Source of the DNA: Bacteroidaceae bacterium
GTDB lineage: Bacteria > Bacteroidota > Bacteroidia > Bacteroidales > Bacteroidaceae
DNA: 51,284 nucleotides
Direction of reading: 5' to 3'
NCBI GenBank assembly: GCA_017936265.1
Contig: JAGBFX010000042.1
Span: 1 to 51,284 of the forward strand
The notes under the pieces were generated by a model. That model did not search any database. It worked only from the letters and a program-made list of their open reading frames with translations, and had not been told where the DNA came from. Position numbers and translations under genes: made by a program. This document shows positions 32,747-41,340 of the stretch, one piece after another; the stretch's first letter is position 1, and each line of letters begins with the position of its first letter.

Positions 32747-34285
32747 TTACTTGTTACTTAACCAACCTGATTTGCAAACGGAGAGTGTTGCGCCGAAATT
32801 GTTTCCAATAAGACGGCTATGGTCGTAGGCTATAGCTCCTGTGAATTTCCACCCTTTCCATTTCTTGGGCGTGAAGGTGGCCTCTCCCATTATGCTCAGC
32901 TGTGAGAGAGGGGCGGGCAACGGGTCTTCGTATGACCCCCAATGTCTGGTCCACGAACCCATTACACGATAATGTATAGTCTCACATGGTGTGCCGTCAA
33001 ATCCAATATGGTGTGACTGTATGCGTGAGTATGGCATGGTCATGTTTGCTTCCTTGTTGTACAATGGTGACAGTGCATGCGGATTGCACATGGCCATTCC
33101 CCAATGTTGCCATGACTGATAGTAACTGTGTGTGTAGTACCAGTCCTTGCCGCCTGCCTGCCCCATCATGTCGCCCGAAGGGTTCTGGAGGATTGGGCCG
33201 CTCTGGTCACGCGAGGTTATGAACTCATACAAAATAGTACTGATAATTCTGTTCTTTGGCACAGCAAGTTCAACGCCAATCAGAAAGTCTCTCCATGGAA
33301 GGTATGTTATCATCTGTTTCTTGCCGTCGCGGTTGTAGTGATAGTCAAACCCTAGCATTCCCGAATGGTCCTCGAAGTAATGCTCATAGTATGCCTTGAT
33401 CTTCCATCCGTGTTTTCTGTAGTCAAACGCCAGGTGCCAGCTGCCTAAGACATTGCCGTTGACGTTTGTCTGGTCCATTTCTGTAGATTTACTGCCTCCC
33501 GACATTGGTAAGAATGCTTTCAGGTACTCCTCGAATGTGTGCGGCAAGTTATGGATTATGACGTCTCCTCCGGTTCTCTTTTCCCACACCCGTCCGCCGA
33601 ACTGGGCATACATCTCCAGTCCCATTTCCACGGCAAAGGGAAACCTGTCCTGTTTGCCAATCTTTATGAATGCACTCTTCTCGTGGAAAAGCACTTTGTC
33701 AGCGTATCTGCTTTGGAGTGGAGCATTGCTCATGTGTTCTCTTTGGAAATTTCCGTCCGTTTGCCAACCATAACTCAAATGTCCTTTTACTTGCAACCAG
33801 TTGTTGAATAGCCATGATGCTGTTGTGTACTCGTTTATCCCAAACCTGACTTGCGGTATAGGGCGTGCGTTAGGAGAAAAGGTTAGTCCGCCGCCACTCA
33901 ATGTCTTGTGCTTCCCCTCTGACCATCGTTCTTTACTGCCGATACTCAGTTCCCAACAGTTGTATTTGATGTCTGCGTAAAGCTGCTGCACATAGAATGG
34001 CGAATAGTGGTTCCACGCGCCAGCCAATTCAATGCCGTATGCCCATGTGAGTCCTTTCTTTTCATCAAAATCACGGTATATTCCGGCGCTGAGATACGCA
34101 CTATTGTTTTTCAATGAGGATAAACCATGCTTGTTGCTTGTAAACCAGAATGGCGAATGTTCCCCATGGGATACAATTGCATTTGCTTGAATCTCGTATC
34201 TTATTTTCCCAAATTCATTTTTTTGTGCTTTGACCGGCAATGCTGACAGTAGCATAAAAAGTATGAATATCATGGAATAGTTCAT
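32747..34285 (-). CDS. wzi: Capsule assembly Wzi family outer-membrane protein
   Basis: A 512-residue beta-barrel protein with signal peptide MNYSMIFILFMLLSALPVKAQ. Alternating aromatic and polar strands run to the C-terminus. The N-terminal HGEHSPFWFTSNKHGLSS segment and the SIGSKERW turn are typical of Bacteroidetes Wzi homologues. Wzi is a lectin-like anchor that holds group 1 capsule on the cell surface. It is transcribed against the exopolysaccharide operon but lies between its last two parts, so the product is likely a surface-attached capsule. Confidence 0.87.
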   Translation of the reverse strand: MNYSMIFILFMLLSALPVKAQKNEFGKIRYEIQANAIVSHGEHSPFWFTSNKHGLSSLKNNSAYLSAGIYRDFDEKKGLTWAYGIELAGAWNHYSPFYVQQLYADIKYNCWELSIGSKERWSEGKHKTLSGGGLTFSPNARPIPQVRFGINEYTTASWLFNNWLQVKGHLSYGWQTDGNFQREHMSNAPLQSRYADKVLFHEKSAFIKIGKQDRFPFAVEMGLEMYAQFGGRVWEKRTGGDVIIHNLPHTFEEYLKAFLPMSGGSKSTEMDQTNVNGNVLGSWHLAFDYRKHGWKIKAYYEHYFEDHSGMLGFDYHYNRDGKKQMITYLPWRDFLIGVELAVPKNRIISTILYEFITSRDQSGPILQNPSGDMMGQAGGKDWYYTHSYYQSWQHWGMAMCNPHALSPLYNKEANMTMPYSRIQSHHIGFDGTPCETIHYRVMGSWTRHWGSYEDPLPAPLSQLSIMGEATFTPKKWKGWKFTGAIAYDHSRLIGNNFGATLSVCKSGWLSNK

Positions 34286-34311
34286 TCTGTAAGTCTGTTT
34301 TTTGTTTATTG

Positions 34312-34319
34312 CAAATATA
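34312..34319 (-). promoter_or_regulatory. -7 element for wzi and the lipocalin-like gene
   Basis: The minus strand reads TATATTTG, a perfect -7 element 27 bases before the wzi ATG. It faces the plus-strand promoter at 34376 in the same 161-base divergent gap. Confidence 0.55.
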
Positions 34320-34375
34320 AGTCATTATTCTGTAGATTAAATTATGACGTCCTTTTTTTTTCCATAGAATGTTTA

Positions 34376-34383
34376 TACCTTTG
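34376..34383 (+). promoter_or_regulatory. -7 element for the GT4 glycosyltransferase gene
   Basis: TACCTTTG is a perfect -7 element, with a T-rich tract about 20 bases upstream. The start codon follows at 34447, giving a 5' UTR of about 55 bases. Confidence 0.6.
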
Positions 34384-34446
34384 CAAATCATTAGAAATTT
34401 GCTCCTTTGTGTTTGGCAGTTTCATGTATAAAGCATTATTGCATCA

Positions 34447-35634
34447 ATGAAAACACTCATAGTCTCATTTTATTACGAACCGGAATTGGGCGCAGCTCCA
34501 AGCCGTATAACAAACCTTGCGAAGGGCTTGAAGGCTATGGGTGTCGATGTCGATGTCCTGACATGCTTGCCCAACTATCCCAAAGGGCGCGTCTTCGACG
34601 GATACCGCAGGCGTTTCTCCATGAAAGAGACCATTGACGGCATAAAGGTGTACCGCTATTGGACCTATGCTACCGTCTCCAAGAATCCGTTCAAGCGTGT
34701 TCTTGCAATGACTTCATATGCAATGACCATGTGGTCTTTCGCGTTCAAGCGCAAACTCATAAAGAGTTACGACAGGATAATTGTGCAGTCTCCTCCAATT
34801 ATGGTATCAGCATCAGCGATGTTGCTCTTCAAGAAACTGTATGGCAAGAAGGTGGTACTTAATGTGTCGGACCTGTGGCCCGGTTCAGCAGTGGAACTGG
34901 GTTTCGTTCGCGAGGGTAGCCTTTCGTTCAAGGTGCTTAGCCGTCTGGAACGTTTTATATATATGAATGCCCATTCTGTCATGGGGCAGTCGCAGGAGAT
35001 TGTGGAGCATGTAGAGAAGATGTTTCCGGGGAAGAGGACATTCCTATATCGTAACCTGCAACCTGTGGAGAATGTCTGTTTGCAGCCACGAGAGCGCTCG
35101 TCACGTCTGAAATTTGTGTATGCAGGTCTTTTCGGTGTTGCCCAAGGGGTGTTGCCGTTGCTCAAGTCGATAGATTTCGTTGCACTCGGTGTGGAGATGC
35201 ATCTCTATGGTGGCGGTAACCAGGCCGATGAAATTCTTGAATACATAAAGGATGGTGACAAGAATATATGGTACCATGGATATGTATCGAAACAGGAGAT
35301 GAATGAGGAACTGAAGAAGTATGACCTCTCCATAATACCTCTTGCCGCATCGATACATGGTGCTGTCCCTTCCAAAATCTTCGATTTGTTACCCACCGGT
35401 GTCCCCATCCTTTTCAGCGGTGATGGTGAGGGCGCACGTATAGTCAAGGAGTGGAGCTTCGGCCTGGTCTCTCCCTACGGCGACTATAAGGCGCTTGAAG
35501 AGAATATTAAGGCATTCAAGGAAATGCCGGCAAGTGAATACACGGCATTCTCGGGAAACTGCATCAAGGCTTCGTGTGGCACATTCTCTTTCTCAAAGCA
35601 GCTGGAATGCTTCAAACAATTCCTCGAGGCGTGA
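34447..35634 (+). CDS. GT4 family glycosyltransferase (WcaI/WbuB-like)
   Basis: A 395-residue GT-B transferase. It starts with LIVSFYYEPELGAAPSRITNLAKGL, a signature of the WcaI/WbuB subgroup. The mid segment is LNVSDLWPGSAVELG, and the donor-site region (about 290-345) has PSKIFDLLPTGVPILFSGDGEGA. It should add a sugar to an exopolysaccharide or O-antigen intermediate. It has its own promoter and is separated from the main operon by two minus-strand genes; it likely still works with that locus. It ends 9 bases from the convergent thioesterase gene, with no clear terminator. Confidence 0.9.
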   Translation: MKTLIVSFYYEPELGAAPSRITNLAKGLKAMGVDVDVLTCLPNYPKGRVFDGYRRRFSMKETIDGIKVYRYWTYATVSKNPFKRVLAMTSYAMTMWSFAFKRKLIKSYDRIIVQSPPIMVSASAMLLFKKLYGKKVVLNVSDLWPGSAVELGFVREGSLSFKVLSRLERFIYMNAHSVMGQSQEIVEHVEKMFPGKRTFLYRNLQPVENVCLQPRERSSRLKFVYAGLFGVAQGVLPLLKSIDFVALGVEMHLYGGGNQADEILEYIKDGDKNIWYHGYVSKQEMNEELKKYDLSIIPLAASIHGAVPSKIFDLLPTGVPILFSGDGEGARIVKEWSFGLVSPYGDYKALEENIKAFKEMPASEYTAFSGNCIKASCGTFSFSKQLECFKQFLEA

Positions 35635-35643
35635 CGTATTGTG

Positions 35644-36120
35644 TCATTCCTCTACTTCGCAGCCGTTGAAATAGAAATCCTTCTCGGCAACATCCTTTGG
35701 GAATGTGTAGTATGTCATCTCGGATGATGAGCATATTGTGCCCTCATATGAAATGGTGGCCTCAATGAATACGAAGTTGCGCTTTACCTCCTTCACGCGT
35801 CCGCGAATCTCAATCCTGATATCCTCGCCAGTAGGGATGGGTTTTTTGTACTTGATGTTCAGGTTGGTGGTCATACCCGATGTCTGGAACTTGCGGGCGA
35901 TTATCCAGCCGCCTATCTCATCCATCAGTGTTGCCTGAATGCCTCCATGCAAGGTGTCCATCCATCCTTGGTAGTTGCTGCCCGGTGTCCATACAGATAC
36001 GATGTCATCACCGTCCTCATAGAACTCCATCTTCAATCCGTATGGGTTTGTCGGTGCGCATGCAAAGCAGTTGTAGCCTTTGTCTGTAAGGTCAATCCAG
36101 GGGTTAATGATCTTCTTCAT
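35644..36120 (-). CDS. PaaI-type hotdog-fold thioesterase
   Basis: A 158-residue cytoplasmic hotdog protein. The motif HGGIQATLMDEIGGW (residues about 58-72) is the acyl-CoA-binding helix of PaaI-like thioesterases, with aspartate/glutamate as catalytic candidates. The N-terminal CFACAPTNPYGL segment is typical of the subgroup. It hydrolyses an acyl-CoA of unknown chain. It is a single gene with -7 element TAACTTTG on the minus strand (36144-36151). Confidence 0.85.
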   Translation of the reverse strand: MKKIINPWIDLTDKGYNCFACAPTNPYGLKMEFYEDGDDIVSVWTPGSNYQGWMDTLHGGIQATLMDEIGGWIIARKFQTSGMTTNLNIKYKKPIPTGEDIRIEIRGRVKEVKRNFVFIEATISYEGTICSSSEMTYYTFPKDVAEKDFYFNGCEVEE

Positions 36121-36143
36121 AATATATGTGTAGTTTGTTTCCG

Positions 36144-36151
36144 CAAAGTTA
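36144..36151 (-). promoter_or_regulatory. -7 element for the thioesterase gene
   Basis: The minus strand reads TAACTTTG, a perfect -7 match 23 bases before the start codon. Confidence 0.5.
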
Positions 36152-36236
36152 CTCCAATTTATTGTTCTCCTCCGTTATTTAGGCTTTATTAATAAATAAT
36201 GTCCGCTTTTTGAAAATTTTTGTACTTCTTTTTTAC

Positions 36237-36244
36237 TAATTTTG
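36237..36244 (+). promoter_or_regulatory. -7 element for the TraB/GumN gene
   Basis: TAATTTTG is a perfect -7 match. It overlaps an in-frame TTG (36242) that could otherwise be read as a start, so ATG 36260 or 36266 must be the true start. Confidence 0.55.
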
Positions 36245-36259
36245 TCGGCAATAAATAAC

Positions 36260-37171
36260 ATGAAAATGAAAAGAATATTCCTTACATCAGTGTTGGCAAT
36301 AGTTGCCATTGTGGGCGTGAATGCCCAGTTGCTTTACAAGATTTCGGGCAATGGTATAGACAAACCGTCGTATATCGTGGGTACATATCATCTTGCTCCT
36401 GCGTCATTTGCAGACTCCATTCCGGGTGCCAGGGAGGCTTTGGATGCGGTGGAGCAGGTGTGTGGCGAAGTCGATATGGCCGAGATGCAGTCTATGGACG
36501 GTGTTCAGAAGGTAATGGCGGCAATGATGTTGCCCGATGGCAAGTCGCTTTCCGATATCCTGACAGAGGAGGAGTTGGGCAAGCTCAATGCATTCATGAA
36601 GGGGCTGCTCGGTGCCGACTTGGACAATCCGATGATTAATGCACAGCTCGGCAAGATGACACCAACGGCAATCAGCACACAGTTGCAGATGGTACAGTAT
36701 ATGAAGATGACTCCGGGCTTCAATCCCGCGGCAATGATTGACAGCTATTTCCAGAACGAGGCGAAGAAAGCAGGCAAGCCTGTAATCGGTTTCGAGACTG
36801 TCGACTTCCAGATATCTGTCCTCTACACAGGAAGCAGCATAGAACGTCAGAAGGAGCAGCTCATCTGTATGCTCGATAATCAGGAGTACAACCTGATGAT
36901 TATGAAGAACCTTACGGATGCCTACTTCGCTCAGGACCTTGCGGCTGTCTTTGCCGTTACTGAAGAGAAACTGGGCAACAGCTGTGACAGCACTCCCCAG
37001 GAGGATGAGGCACTTATATTCGGGCGTAACGCCGATTGGGCCGAGAAGATTCCTGCCATCATAAGTGACAAGGCTACCCTGTTTGTTGTCGGTGCTACGC
37101 ATCTTCCGGGCGAACGTGGCGTACTTGAACTGCTGAAGAAGGCCGGATATTCGGTTGAGGCTGTCAAGTGA
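36260..37171 (+). CDS. TraB/GumN family secreted protein
   Basis: About 303 residues with a signal peptide (MKMKRIFLTSVLAIVAIVGVNA). It has the family's GxH motifs: YIVGTYHLAP near the mature N-terminus and VVGATHLPGERGVLELLKKAGY near the C-terminus, each with a conserved histidine, plus a glutamate in the GFETVD segment. The fold is related to EreA/ChaN-like and Tiki metalloproteases, so a periplasmic peptidase or metal-dependent hydrolase is likely. It is a single gene with its own promoter and a strong terminator after it. Confidence 0.85.
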   Translation: MKMKRIFLTSVLAIVAIVGVNAQLLYKISGNGIDKPSYIVGTYHLAPASFADSIPGAREALDAVEQVCGEVDMAEMQSMDGVQKVMAAMMLPDGKSLSDILTEEELGKLNAFMKGLLGADLDNPMINAQLGKMTPTAISTQLQMVQYMKMTPGFNPAAMIDSYFQNEAKKAGKPVIGFETVDFQISVLYTGSSIERQKEQLICMLDNQEYNLMIMKNLTDAYFAQDLAAVFAVTEEKLGNSCDSTPQEDEALIFGRNADWAEKIPAIISDKATLFVVGATHLPGERGVLELLKKAGYSVEAVK

Positions 37172-37192
37172 CCTCTTGATATTCCTATATGG

Positions 37193-37221
37193 CGGCTCCG
37201 GTGTTCCCGGAGCCGTTTTTT
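37193..37221 (+). terminator. Terminator after the TraB/GumN gene
   Basis: CGGCTCCGG (37193-37201) pairs perfectly with CCGGAGCCG (37207-37215), followed by six T. It is a classic intrinsic terminator 22 bases after the stop codon. Confidence 0.85.
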
Positions 37222-37351
37222 GTTTGTAAATTAATGCATTACGCCGTTCTTCTCTTTTGGTAAGTGGTCATTTGTTGTTATTCTTTCTACTGCTGACATC
37301 GCAATATGTTGTTAACGCATATAGGTAGGGTTTTTACTCTTTATCACAAAA

Positions 37352-37390
37352 AATTGCAATTGTCGTCTTTGTGAAAGGACTCTAATTTTG
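37352..37390 (+). promoter_or_regulatory. Promoter of the xus-like operon
   Basis: TAATTTTG at 37383-37390 is a perfect -7 element, 12 bases before the first start codon. The -33 position falls on a 10-base perfect palindrome AATTGCAATT (37352-37361), a possible regulator site; I cannot say whether it binds Fur. Confidence 0.5.
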
Positions 37391-37402
37391 TAACTGCAAA
37401 AC

Positions 37403-39796
37403 ATGGATTTTATGGTTACATTTTTACGTTCTTTATTACTCCTTTCAATCTTCCTGCTCTCGTTGCCTTTGGCGGCGGGGAATGTGAAACTGCGCGGTTC
37501 TGTTACTGCAAAAGGCGAGGGTGCTGTGCCTTATGCGACGGTGGCCGTTGAGGGTGGCACTCTCGGTACATATGCAGGGGATGACGGGTGCTATGAACTG
37601 GAGTTGCCCGAGGGTAGGTACTGCCTGGTGGTTACGGCTGTGGGTTTCGAGACTTACAGGAGGGAGATTGTCGTTGGTGACAATCATCCTGTTATATATA
37701 ATGTGGAACTGGTGCAGAGCGAGATTCAGCTTGATGATGTTGTCATAGCCGAGTCTGCTGCCGGTGTCTCGCGCTTGAGACGCTCAGCCTACAATGTCGT
37801 TGCGCTCGATACCGAAGAGTATCTCAATGTTTCAAAGAATCTTGGCGATATACTTGCGAAGTCGCCTGGTGTGAAATTGCGTGAATCGGGTGGCGTGGGG
37901 TCTGATATGAATATCATGCTCGATGGTTTCAGCGGAAAGCATGTCAAGGTCTTTGTTGACGGTGTGCCCCAGGATGGCGTGGGCCCTTCTTTCGGACTGA
38001 ACAATATCCCCGTCAATTATGCAAAGCGCATCGAGGTCTATCGTGGTGTGGTTCCTGTGCAGTTTGGTACTGATGCCATGGGCGGTGTCGTGAATATCGT
38101 TACGGACAAGGCACGTCAGGGGTGGAGGCTTGATGCATCGTATTCCTATGGCTCATTCAATACCCACAGCTCTTTCTTGAACTTCAGCAAAGTGTTGAAG
38201 AGTGGCTTTTCGTATGAACTGAACTTCTTTCAGAACTATTCCGACAATGATTACATGGTAGATGCTCCTGTCGAGGATTTTGTTACAGGCAGTATCGAGA
38301 AGAAGAAACTGCACCGTGTGGAGCGTTTCAACGATACCTATCACAATGAGGCCGCAGTTCTCAAGGCGGGTGTAATCGACAAGCCTTGGGCCGACCGCAT
38401 GATGTTGGGGCTGGTATATTCGCAGATGTATAAGGATGTACAGACCGGTGTGAGGCAGGAGATTGTGTATGGCAAGAAACACCGTAAGGGCTTTTCTCTT
38501 ATGCCTTCATTTGAATACCTCAAGCGTAATCTGTTTGCTGACGGAGTCGACCTCTCCTTGACTGCCAACTATAACCGTAACTCTACGACAAACGTCGATA
38601 CGGCCTCTTGCAAATACAACTGGCGTGGCGAGATGAACCGCCTCAATACGCCAGGCGAGCAGTCGCTTCAGCATATGCGTTCAGACAATGATAACTGGAA
38701 TGCCACGGCAACCATTGACTACCGCCCCGGAAGAACACATACCCATCTCTTTACAGTGCATTATCTGTTCAATGCTTTCAGGCGTACGAACAGCTCATTG
38801 CTCCTGCCGCAGAGGGTAGAGGATCCTATCGCAAAGGTTACCCGCAAAGGGGTAGCGGGAATATCCTATCGCCTTATGCCGTCGGACAGATGGAACATGA
38901 CTGTCTTTGCGAAACATTACAGCCTTTATGTGAGCGGCCCCATGGCAACCACCGGAAATGCCGATAGCTATATGCGGGAGAAACGCAGTCTGGGGGTATT
39001 TGGCTATGGTGCTGCAGGAACATATCACATACTGCCGGGATTGCAGGCGAAGGTTTCATATGAAAAGGCTTGCCGTTTGCCTACTATTGATGAGATGTTC
39101 GGTGATGAGGACCTTGAGATGGGCGATGTCGGCATAGACCCGGAGAAGAGCCATAATGTGAACCTCAATATCAGCTACAGCGGAAAATACGGCGGCCATG
39201 GGTTGTACGTCGAAGGCGGTGTGGTGTACCGCGATACACGTGATTATATACAGCGTAACATTGTCGACCTGAGCGGCGGCAAGGCTGCCGCAACATATAT
39301 AAACTATGGCAAGGTGCTCACAAAAGGTTATAACATAACGCTGCGGTATACACTGGACCGCTTTCTGTCACTCGGAGGTAATTTTACCGACATGAAGGTC
39401 CTTGACAATATGAAAAGTGCCATAGGAAGTTCGGTGCCAAACCTCGGGTACGGCGAGGAGATGCCTAATCTTCCATCGCTGTTCGCCGATTTTGATGTGT
39501 CGCTCTATTGGCATGGGCTTTGGGGAAAGGATAATCTGCTTACGCTTACCTATGACGGCCGTTATGTCAAGGAGTTCAGTTACTATTCTGCCAAGATAGG
39601 TGCCAATAAAGACGATTATATGGTACCGTCGCAGCTGTCGCATAATGTGACTCTCTCTTACGGTATCGGCGGCGGGCGTTACAACGTCTCTCTTGAGTGC
39701 CGTAATATTACCGATGAACGCTTGTACGATAACTTCAGCCTGCAGAAGGCAGGGCGTGCCTTTTATGCGAAAGTGCGTGTGAGGTTGGGTAAATGA
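37403..39796 (+). CDS. xusA: TonB-dependent outer-membrane receptor, XusA-like
   Basis: A 797-residue receptor. The signal peptide (about residues 1-26) is followed by a carboxypeptidase-regulatory-like domain (27-105, GSVTAKGEGAVPYATVAVEG). A plug domain (about 115-225, VYRGVVPVQFGTDAMGGVVNIVTD) and a 22-strand-type barrel to the C-terminus follow. There is no SusD partner, so it is not a glycan SusCD pair. The following DUF4374 lipoprotein and PepSY membrane protein match the XusABC xenosiderophore system described in Bacteroides thetaiotaomicron. Uptake of iron bound to foreign siderophores is therefore the likely role. The symbol is by operon analogy. Confidence 0.85.
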   Translation: MDFMVTFLRSLLLLSIFLLSLPLAAGNVKLRGSVTAKGEGAVPYATVAVEGGTLGTYAGDDGCYELELPEGRYCLVVTAVGFETYRREIVVGDNHPVIYNVELVQSEIQLDDVVIAESAAGVSRLRRSAYNVVALDTEEYLNVSKNLGDILAKSPGVKLRESGGVGSDMNIMLDGFSGKHVKVFVDGVPQDGVGPSFGLNNIPVNYAKRIEVYRGVVPVQFGTDAMGGVVNIVTDKARQGWRLDASYSYGSFNTHSSFLNFSKVLKSGFSYELNFFQNYSDNDYMVDAPVEDFVTGSIEKKKLHRVERFNDTYHNEAAVLKAGVIDKPWADRMMLGLVYSQMYKDVQTGVRQEIVYGKKHRKGFSLMPSFEYLKRNLFADGVDLSLTANYNRNSTTNVDTASCKYNWRGEMNRLNTPGEQSLQHMRSDNDNWNATATIDYRPGRTHTHLFTVHYLFNAFRRTNSSLLLPQRVEDPIAKVTRKGVAGISYRLMPSDRWNMTVFAKHYSLYVSGPMATTGNADSYMREKRSLGVFGYGAAGTYHILPGLQAKVSYEKACRLPTIDEMFGDEDLEMGDVGIDPEKSHNVNLNISYSGKYGGHGLYVEGGVVYRDTRDYIQRNIVDLSGGKAAATYINYGKVLTKGYNITLRYTLDRFLSLGGNFTDMKVLDNMKSAIGSSVPNLGYGEEMPNLPSLFADFDVSLYWHGLWGKDNLLTLTYDGRYVKEFSYYSAKIGANKDDYMVPSQLSHNVTLSYGIGGGRYNVSLECRNITDERLYDNFSLQKAGRAFYAKVRVRLGK

Positions 39797-39853
39797 TGTA
39801 ATCTGTTTTTCTGATGTATATTTATAATGTATAAATAATAAATAGTAAGACTT

Positions 39854-41242
39854 ATGAAAAGAAAATTTATCGGGAACCTGCTGCTTGCGGCAGTTTCGGT
39901 GGTGTCGCTTGCTTCGTGTTCAAGTGATGATGACGGTGGTGCGGTTACTCCACCTGCAAATGATGTGAAGCCGTATGTTATTGCGGCAACAGTTACAATG
40001 TCCAACAACAGTACTCCTGTGTTGCTGACGGCTGAATCCCTTGAAGAGGGTACCGTGTCTCCGGTCAATCAGGGAGTGGTTACCGACGCAGCCTCTTATT
40101 GGGTGTTTCATGGTACAGACTATCTATATGGCTTGGCATACAATCAGGGCAATGCTGGCCTTACACGCTCTTTCGTGATGGGCGATGACTACAGCATCAT
40201 CGCGCGTGGCAAGGAGTATGCCGTGAACCGTTTTACCACATACGGAATCTATGGCAAGTATATACTTACGGCATCTACGGGTAACGGCTCTGCCGAGTGG
40301 GCCGATGCCAACGGTTATATTCCCAAAATGTTCCTCTTCTCTTATCTCGATACTGAGAAAGAGAGCTACCGTTCGAACGTGGCAGACAAGAAATATCTTT
40401 CCGAGAACTTCCTTGGCAATGGCGAGTATGTGACCTTGGCAGGTTTCCAGCAACGCGGAAAGCAACTGTTTGCAGCTGCTGTGCCAATGGGATTGAGTCA
40501 GTACGGTGCGGCTGCAGACGGCGGCAAATGGGTAAAATATCCCGACCTTGTGAAGAGTGAGGACGGTGGCAGCAACAGCAGTTCCTACAAGAAAGGCGAG
40601 TTGCAGTGGACTCAGTATCCCGATGAGTGCCATGTCGCGATATTCGAAGATGAGACGCTTGCTGCTAAGAAGATAATCAGCACCGACAGGATAAGCTATG
40701 CCTGTGGACGCAACAAGTCGCAATATTACCAGATGATATGGGCTGCGGAGAACGGCGATATTTATGTGCTCTCACCGTCGTATGCAAAGACCATGGCCGA
40801 CAGTCGCCAGCAGACGACCCTGCCTGCGGGAATGGTACGTATAAAGGCGGGCGAGGATGATTTTGACAGCAGTTACTATGTGAATATAGAGGCTTTGTCG
40901 GGCGGACGTTCTTTCTTGCGCTCATGGTATATCGGTAACGGCCATATGCTGTTGCAGATGTACGATGCTCCGCTTACTCCCGGCGGCAAGGCTCCTTCAG
41001 CCCTTAGTCTGGCTGTCCTTGACGTGAACAAGGGGACGTTGAAGTTTGTTGACGGGCTGCCCGATACTTTGTCGGCATTCGGTAAGGCTCCGTTTATGGA
41101 GAACGGATTTGCTTATATGCCTGTAACTACAACTGATGGTTATCCTGCGATATACAAGATAGATCCCACGACAGCCACAGCTTCAAAGGGTGCTGTAATA
41201 GAAGTTACATCGCTTGATGGCGTAGGTAAGTTGTTGCCATGA
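39854..41242 (+). CDS. xusB: DUF4374 surface lipoprotein, XusB-like
   Basis: A 462-residue lipoprotein with the lipobox LASC (cysteine near residue 22), followed by SSDDDGG, an acidic stretch of the kind that sends Bacteroidetes lipoproteins to the cell surface. The remainder is beta-rich with repeated short blades, as expected for the DUF4374 beta-propeller. In the known system XusB binds ferric siderophores at the surface and passes them to XusA. It follows xusA after 57 bases and precedes the PepSY gene, so the order matches the known locus. Ligand specificity cannot be read from sequence. Confidence 0.85.
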   Translation: MKRKFIGNLLLAAVSVVSLASCSSDDDGGAVTPPANDVKPYVIAATVTMSNNSTPVLLTAESLEEGTVSPVNQGVVTDAASYWVFHGTDYLYGLAYNQGNAGLTRSFVMGDDYSIIARGKEYAVNRFTTYGIYGKYILTASTGNGSAEWADANGYIPKMFLFSYLDTEKESYRSNVADKKYLSENFLGNGEYVTLAGFQQRGKQLFAAAVPMGLSQYGAAADGGKWVKYPDLVKSEDGGSNSSSYKKGELQWTQYPDECHVAIFEDETLAAKKIISTDRISYACGRNKSQYYQMIWAAENGDIYVLSPSYAKTMADSRQQTTLPAGMVRIKAGEDDFDSSYYVNIEALSGGRSFLRSWYIGNGHMLLQMYDAPLTPGGKAPSALSLAVLDVNKGTLKFVDGLPDTLSAFGKAPFMENGFAYMPVTTTDGYPAIYKIDPTTATASKGAVIEVTSLDGVGKLLP

Positions 41243-41265
41243 TTGGAGATTTGTCGGAAATTGTA

Positions 41266-41304
41266 TAACTTTGCGTAGCTCGTGCATCTGTAGCTGTTAC
41301 AGAT
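41266..41304 (+). promoter_or_regulatory. Possible internal promoter and leader hairpin before xusC
   Basis: TAACTTTG (41266-41273) is a perfect -7 element 68 bases before the xusC ATG. Beyond the presumed start a 7-bp hairpin, ATCTGTA/TACAGAT (41286-41292 with 41298-41304), could fold in the RNA. Confidence 0.4.
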
Positions 41305-41340
41305 AGCCGACATGATTCCGTTGCTGTAAAATAATGTTTT

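Noticed and set aside
37403-41242. SusC/SusD glycan utilisation pair
   Set aside because: The lipoprotein after the receptor is DUF4374-like, not SusD, and a PepSY protein follows.
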